Source of the DNA: Candidatus Zixiibacteriota bacterium
GTDB taxonomy: Bacteria; Zixibacteria; MSB-5A5; WJJR01
Direction: 5' to 3'
Assembly: GCA_014729565.1 (NCBI GenBank)
Contig: WJJR01000202.1
Location: 1 to 6,414, forward strand
DNA length: 6,414 bases
This document shows, piece after piece, positions 3,805 to 6,414 of this stretch. The translations under genes and the position numbers were made by a program. Under the pieces are notes generated by a model. It saw only the letters and a list, made by a program, of their open reading frames with translations. It was not told where the DNA came from and did not search any database. Each line of letters begins with the position of its first letter. The first letter of the stretch is position 1.

Positions 3805-6414
3805 CTATGGCTCACACGGATCGGCCGGTAATGGTCCGTTAAAGAAGAGATGGTCGATCAGTGCATTGAGGTCGATTGCGTCGATCACGCCATCAGAGTC
3901 GAAATCCGTGCGTGGGGCTGGACAATCCAGATCCTGAGGATTCGGGCCGTTGAAGAACAGCGCGTCGATCTCGCCATTGAGGTCGACGGCGTCGAGGACA
4001 CCACTGCCGTCAAGATCGCCTTGTAATGGACACCAGCACGATTCACAATCGAGACTGACGACGCGAACGTCGTCGATGTTCCATCCACAGAAGACCAGCC
4101 CGCCGTCCGTCGGGCCCATCGTCCAGCGGACATAGACCGTCGGCTCATTCGCTGCGACATCAGACAGATCGTATTCCACCTCTTCCCAGGCAAGATCGGC
4201 GATCGTCGCGTAGTTGCCCCACACCGGCGTCCAGGTGATTCCGTCGTTGCTGACGGCGATGCTGGCGCTGTCGTAGCCGGGACGCTCAACACCCAGCCAG
4301 CGGCAGAACCGCAGACGGATATTGTCGTGGCCGGAACAGTCGATCGGCGGGGAGGTGACAGGCACGGCGCCAAGGTTGTTGGCGTAATCGCCCGCGAGGT
4401 TGTAGCCCATCACCTGGGGACCACTGCACCCGGCATCCGGATCGGGAACGGGATATTGCAGTTCCTGACCGCCCAGGCCGAGCGGCATGCCTCGCTGCCA
4501 GGCGCCGCCGGAGATCGACCAGCCGAGATCGGATTCGAAATCATCTTCGAACAGGACCGTCTCCCCACTCGAGACCGTTGCCCGATACGCGGAATCCGAC
4601 GGATACATCAGCGTTCCGCGTACCGCCTCATCGATGCTGAAACAGTACCACAGATCCTCGCCGCATCGGCTCGCTGGCAGCGTGGTCTCATACGCGTCCG
4701 GCCCGATCTGTGCCATCGCAACCGACGTGGTCTCGCCGGTGGCGTGCCAGTAATGCAATTGTCCGGATCCGGCGACAGGGACACCCTCGCCGATGCTGTG
4801 GACGTCGACCTGCACCGTCGTCTCGGTATGGGGCGGAATAATAGTTGGTATACCATTAGGACAGTGAAATGCCACATCGCGCACCGATTTGATCGCGAGC
4901 GCCGGATCGCCAAACAGGGTGGTTTCATACATCGTCCAGCGTATTCCCCCATCGTCGATGTGGTAGATGTGGTCCATGCGCATGTCGGACATCGCGCGGC
5001 CGATCTGCGGCATCGCCTCGTCGGTATCATAGATGGCATCCCAGAACTCGCGGTTGAAGATGTGCACCGGATGCCGTGTGCTGCGCGAGCCCAAACCGAC
5101 GCGCGCATTGGCCACGCAGCCAAACGCGCCGGTCGGGAGAACGGTTGTCATGTACTCCGCCCAGCAATCGGGGGAGTCGAACTTGCCGGCGTTGCAGCCC
5201 TCCGCGTACACAAAGAAGTACTCGGAATTAGACAGGTGCTGCCGGAGCATCAGCGTGTCGGTTCGCATGGCATAGGGAACGTCGCTGTGCCCAAGGTGAT
5301 CGACAATGTGAACACCGCCGTTGAGGTGCGGGAACAGTTCCCAGGGGTTCCAGTAGTTGTTGGGCTCGAGGTAATCATAGAGTTTTGCGATCGTGTAGAC
5401 CGACGACGGGAATCCGTACGTGTGAAACCCGTGTGCATCAGAGCCGTCGACCATCTCGTCCATTGCATAACCGCCGTACTCACCCCATCCGCCAAACGTC
5501 AATTGCTCACCGGCCAAAAGCACCTGGTCGAGGTAGGGATCGTTACTGCTGGTATAGGCGAGGACCTTGTTGACATAGTTACTGACTTGAGTCGGACTCG
5601 AGGCCGGCACACGGCCAACATGCACGTCCGGAACCAGGTCAACTTCGCCGCCGCCGTCGCCATCGCCCGGTTCACCCCAGCGGCTGTCGCTGTCGTAGTT
5701 GTAGGTGCCATCCAGGCAGGCGAAGTAGATGTCGCCGGGGAGATCGACCTCGTAGATCGATCCCGGCCCCTCCCAGGATTTGACATACATGTCCAGTGCC
5801 GGAATCAAATCGTCGTCAGCACCGAGGAGCACGTAGGAGATGCCGTCTTCAAGAAGCCGTGATCGAATATAGTCACGCAGGCAGTGAGGATCGCTGCATC
5901 CAATCGACTCGAGCGTGTGAATCTCGGTGATGACGCCGTTGGCCGTATGATAATCGGCCAGTGGTTGAAAACCGGTGACAAACGCCGACGGCGTGAGGAT
6001 CAACATCGCATAGGTTGACGGGCCACCAGACAGACTGTGTTGCTCGGCCAGAGCCTGCGGGTTATCGATCCAACGCCGAAGGTCCTGCGTGTTCTGTTGA
6101 GTCAAGGGGACCACGCGTGGGTTCTGCGCGGTCGACGCTGTCGTGACACGCACGTCGAGGTAGCGATACGTCGTGAGCTCATGTGTCAGGGGGACATAGT
6201 CGACCGGATTCAGTCGCAGGATCGCCAGGCGGCGTCCTCGAAACGTCTGTTCACCGAGATTCATGAATCGTGTTTCCGGAAGAGGTTCCGCTTGCTGGTA
6301 GACGGTCTGATTGAGTGCGACGGGTGGTATCTGAGCATGATTCGCAGACAATGGAAACGGTTGGTACACAGGTTCAATCGGGTGAGCAACAGTGACCGAC
6401 GACGGCTCACGCGG
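3805..6414 (-). CDS. Gingipain-like (peptidase family C25) secreted cysteine peptidase, N-terminus missing
   Basis: The frame is open from the right edge (first visible codons PREPSSVTVAHPIEPVYQP) to a TAG at 3805-3807, giving 869 visible residues. The GTG at 6369 is not a credible start: it has no ribosome binding site and no signal peptide follows, so the start lies outside the window. Numbering from the edge: residues 1-115 look like a C25 propeptide (LPETRFMNLGEQTFRGRRLAIL...). Residues about 133-510 are the caspase-fold C25 domain, with likely catalytic H376 in HLGHSD and C407 in YAEGCNAGKFD. A probable calcium-rich loop (DGTYNYDSDS...GDGDGGGEVD) precedes PDVHVGRVPA. Residues 510-615 are Ig-like. 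Residues 621-785 (LFEDDFESDLGW...GWNIDDVRV) are a jelly-roll, MAM/ConA-like module, and 795-869 are two dockerin-like calcium loops. It is probably a secreted or surface proteinase made as a zymogen. There is no recognisable type IX secretion C-terminal domain. Family C25 is confident; specificity is not readable. Confidence 0.88.
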   Translation of the reverse strand, partial: PREPSSVTVAHPIEPVYQPFPLSANHAQIPPVALNQTVYQQAEPLPETRFMNLGEQTFRGRRLAILRLNPVDYVPLTHELTTYRYLDVRVTTASTAQNPRVVPLTQQNTQDLRRWIDNPQALAEQHSLSGGPSTYAMLILTPSAFVTGFQPLADYHTANGVITEIHTLESIGCSDPHCLRDYIRSRLLEDGISYVLLGADDDLIPALDMYVKSWEGPGSIYEVDLPGDIYFACLDGTYNYDSDSRWGEPGDGDGGGEVDLVPDVHVGRVPASSPTQVSNYVNKVLAYTSSNDPYLDQVLLAGEQLTFGGWGEYGGYAMDEMVDGSDAHGFHTYGFPSSVYTIAKLYDYLEPNNYWNPWELFPHLNGGVHIVDHLGHSDVPYAMRTDTLMLRQHLSNSEYFFVYAEGCNAGKFDSPDCWAEYMTTVLPTGAFGCVANARVGLGSRSTRHPVHIFNREFWDAIYDTDEAMPQIGRAMSDMRMDHIYHIDDGGIRWTMYETTLFGDPALAIKSVRDVAFHCPNGIPTIIPPHTETTVQVDVHSIGEGVPVAGSGQLHYWHATGETTSVAMAQIGPDAYETTLPASRCGEDLWYCFSIDEAVRGTLMYPSDSAYRATVSSGETVLFEDDFESDLGWSISGGAWQRGMPLGLGGQELQYPVPDPDAGCSGPQVMGYNLAGDYANNLGAVPVTSPPIDCSGHDNIRLRFCRWLGVERPGYDSASIAVSNDGITWTPVWGNYATIADLAWEEVEYDLSDVAANEPTVYVRWTMGPTDGGLVFCGWNIDDVRVVSLDCESCWCPLQGDLDGSGVLDAVDLNGEIDALFFNGPNPQDLDCPAPRTDFDSDGVIDAIDLNALIDHLFFNGPLPADPCEP
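3808..4032 (-). repeat. Dockerin-like C-terminal module, copy 2
   Basis: These are the last 75 codons of the C25 peptidase, from CPLQG to DPCEP. The two calcium loops are DLDGSGVLDAVD and DFDSDGVIDAID, both with the glycine at position 6 and acidic or polar residues at positions 1, 3, 5, 9 and 12. Runs such as EIDALFFNGPNPQD and LIDHLFFNGPLP match copy 1 (2217-2441) almost exactly. Compared with cellulosomal dockerins, the segment after each loop is shorter and ends in the conserved aromatic FFNGP turn. Confidence 0.85.

Noticed and set aside
4327..5862. 511-codon open frame on the plus strand, antisense to the C25 peptidase gene
   Set aside because: It lies wholly opposite a gene with clear catalytic motifs. 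Its translation is rich in R, V, H and A with no recognisable domain, and it has no ribosome binding site. Long antisense frames are common opposite GC-rich genes.

Overview
The window looks like chromosomal DNA from an uncultured, moderately GC-rich bacterium. The secreted proteins combine C25 or C39-like peptidase domains, Ig-like or jelly-roll modules and a C-terminal pair of dockerin-like calcium loops followed by the phrase LFFNGPxPxD. As far as I can recall, that style is typical of the FCB superphylum and candidate phyla such as Zixibacteria. The taxonomic guess is inference from protein style, not from a marker gene.

Layout. The left part (1-1446) is on the plus strand. It holds the last 40 codons of an unidentified gene, a 357-base gene-free stretch built around a 146-bp near-perfect palindrome, and a SAM-dependent methyltransferase with an N-terminal zinc-ribbon-like motif. 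The methyltransferase probably starts at the GTG at 481, behind a strong Shine-Dalgarno sequence. It looks like a tailoring enzyme of surface-glycan synthesis. It converges on a minus-strand block across a 218-base gap.

The right part (1665-6414) is on the minus strand and reads right to left. First comes a very large gingipain-like (C25) secreted cysteine peptidase, whose N-terminus lies beyond the right edge. After 217 bases comes a secreted C39-like papain-fold peptidase with an ASH/HYDIN-like Ig domain; it has its own sigma70-like promoter candidate and a strong RBS, which argue for a start at 3587 rather than the longer reading frame. Only 30 bases further on is a small, cysteine-containing cytoplasmic protein of unknown function, with a perfect AAGGAGGT, probably co-transcribed with the C39-like gene.

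How they fit together. The two exported proteins belong to unrelated peptidase clans (CD and CA) but end in the same 75-residue double calcium-loop module, 53 of 75 residues identical. This points to a shared C-terminal docking, retention or stability module. I see no tRNA, rRNA, CRISPR array or transposase. The most unusual DNA structure is the 146-bp palindrome at 259-404. The most interesting protein-level signal is the shared tail.
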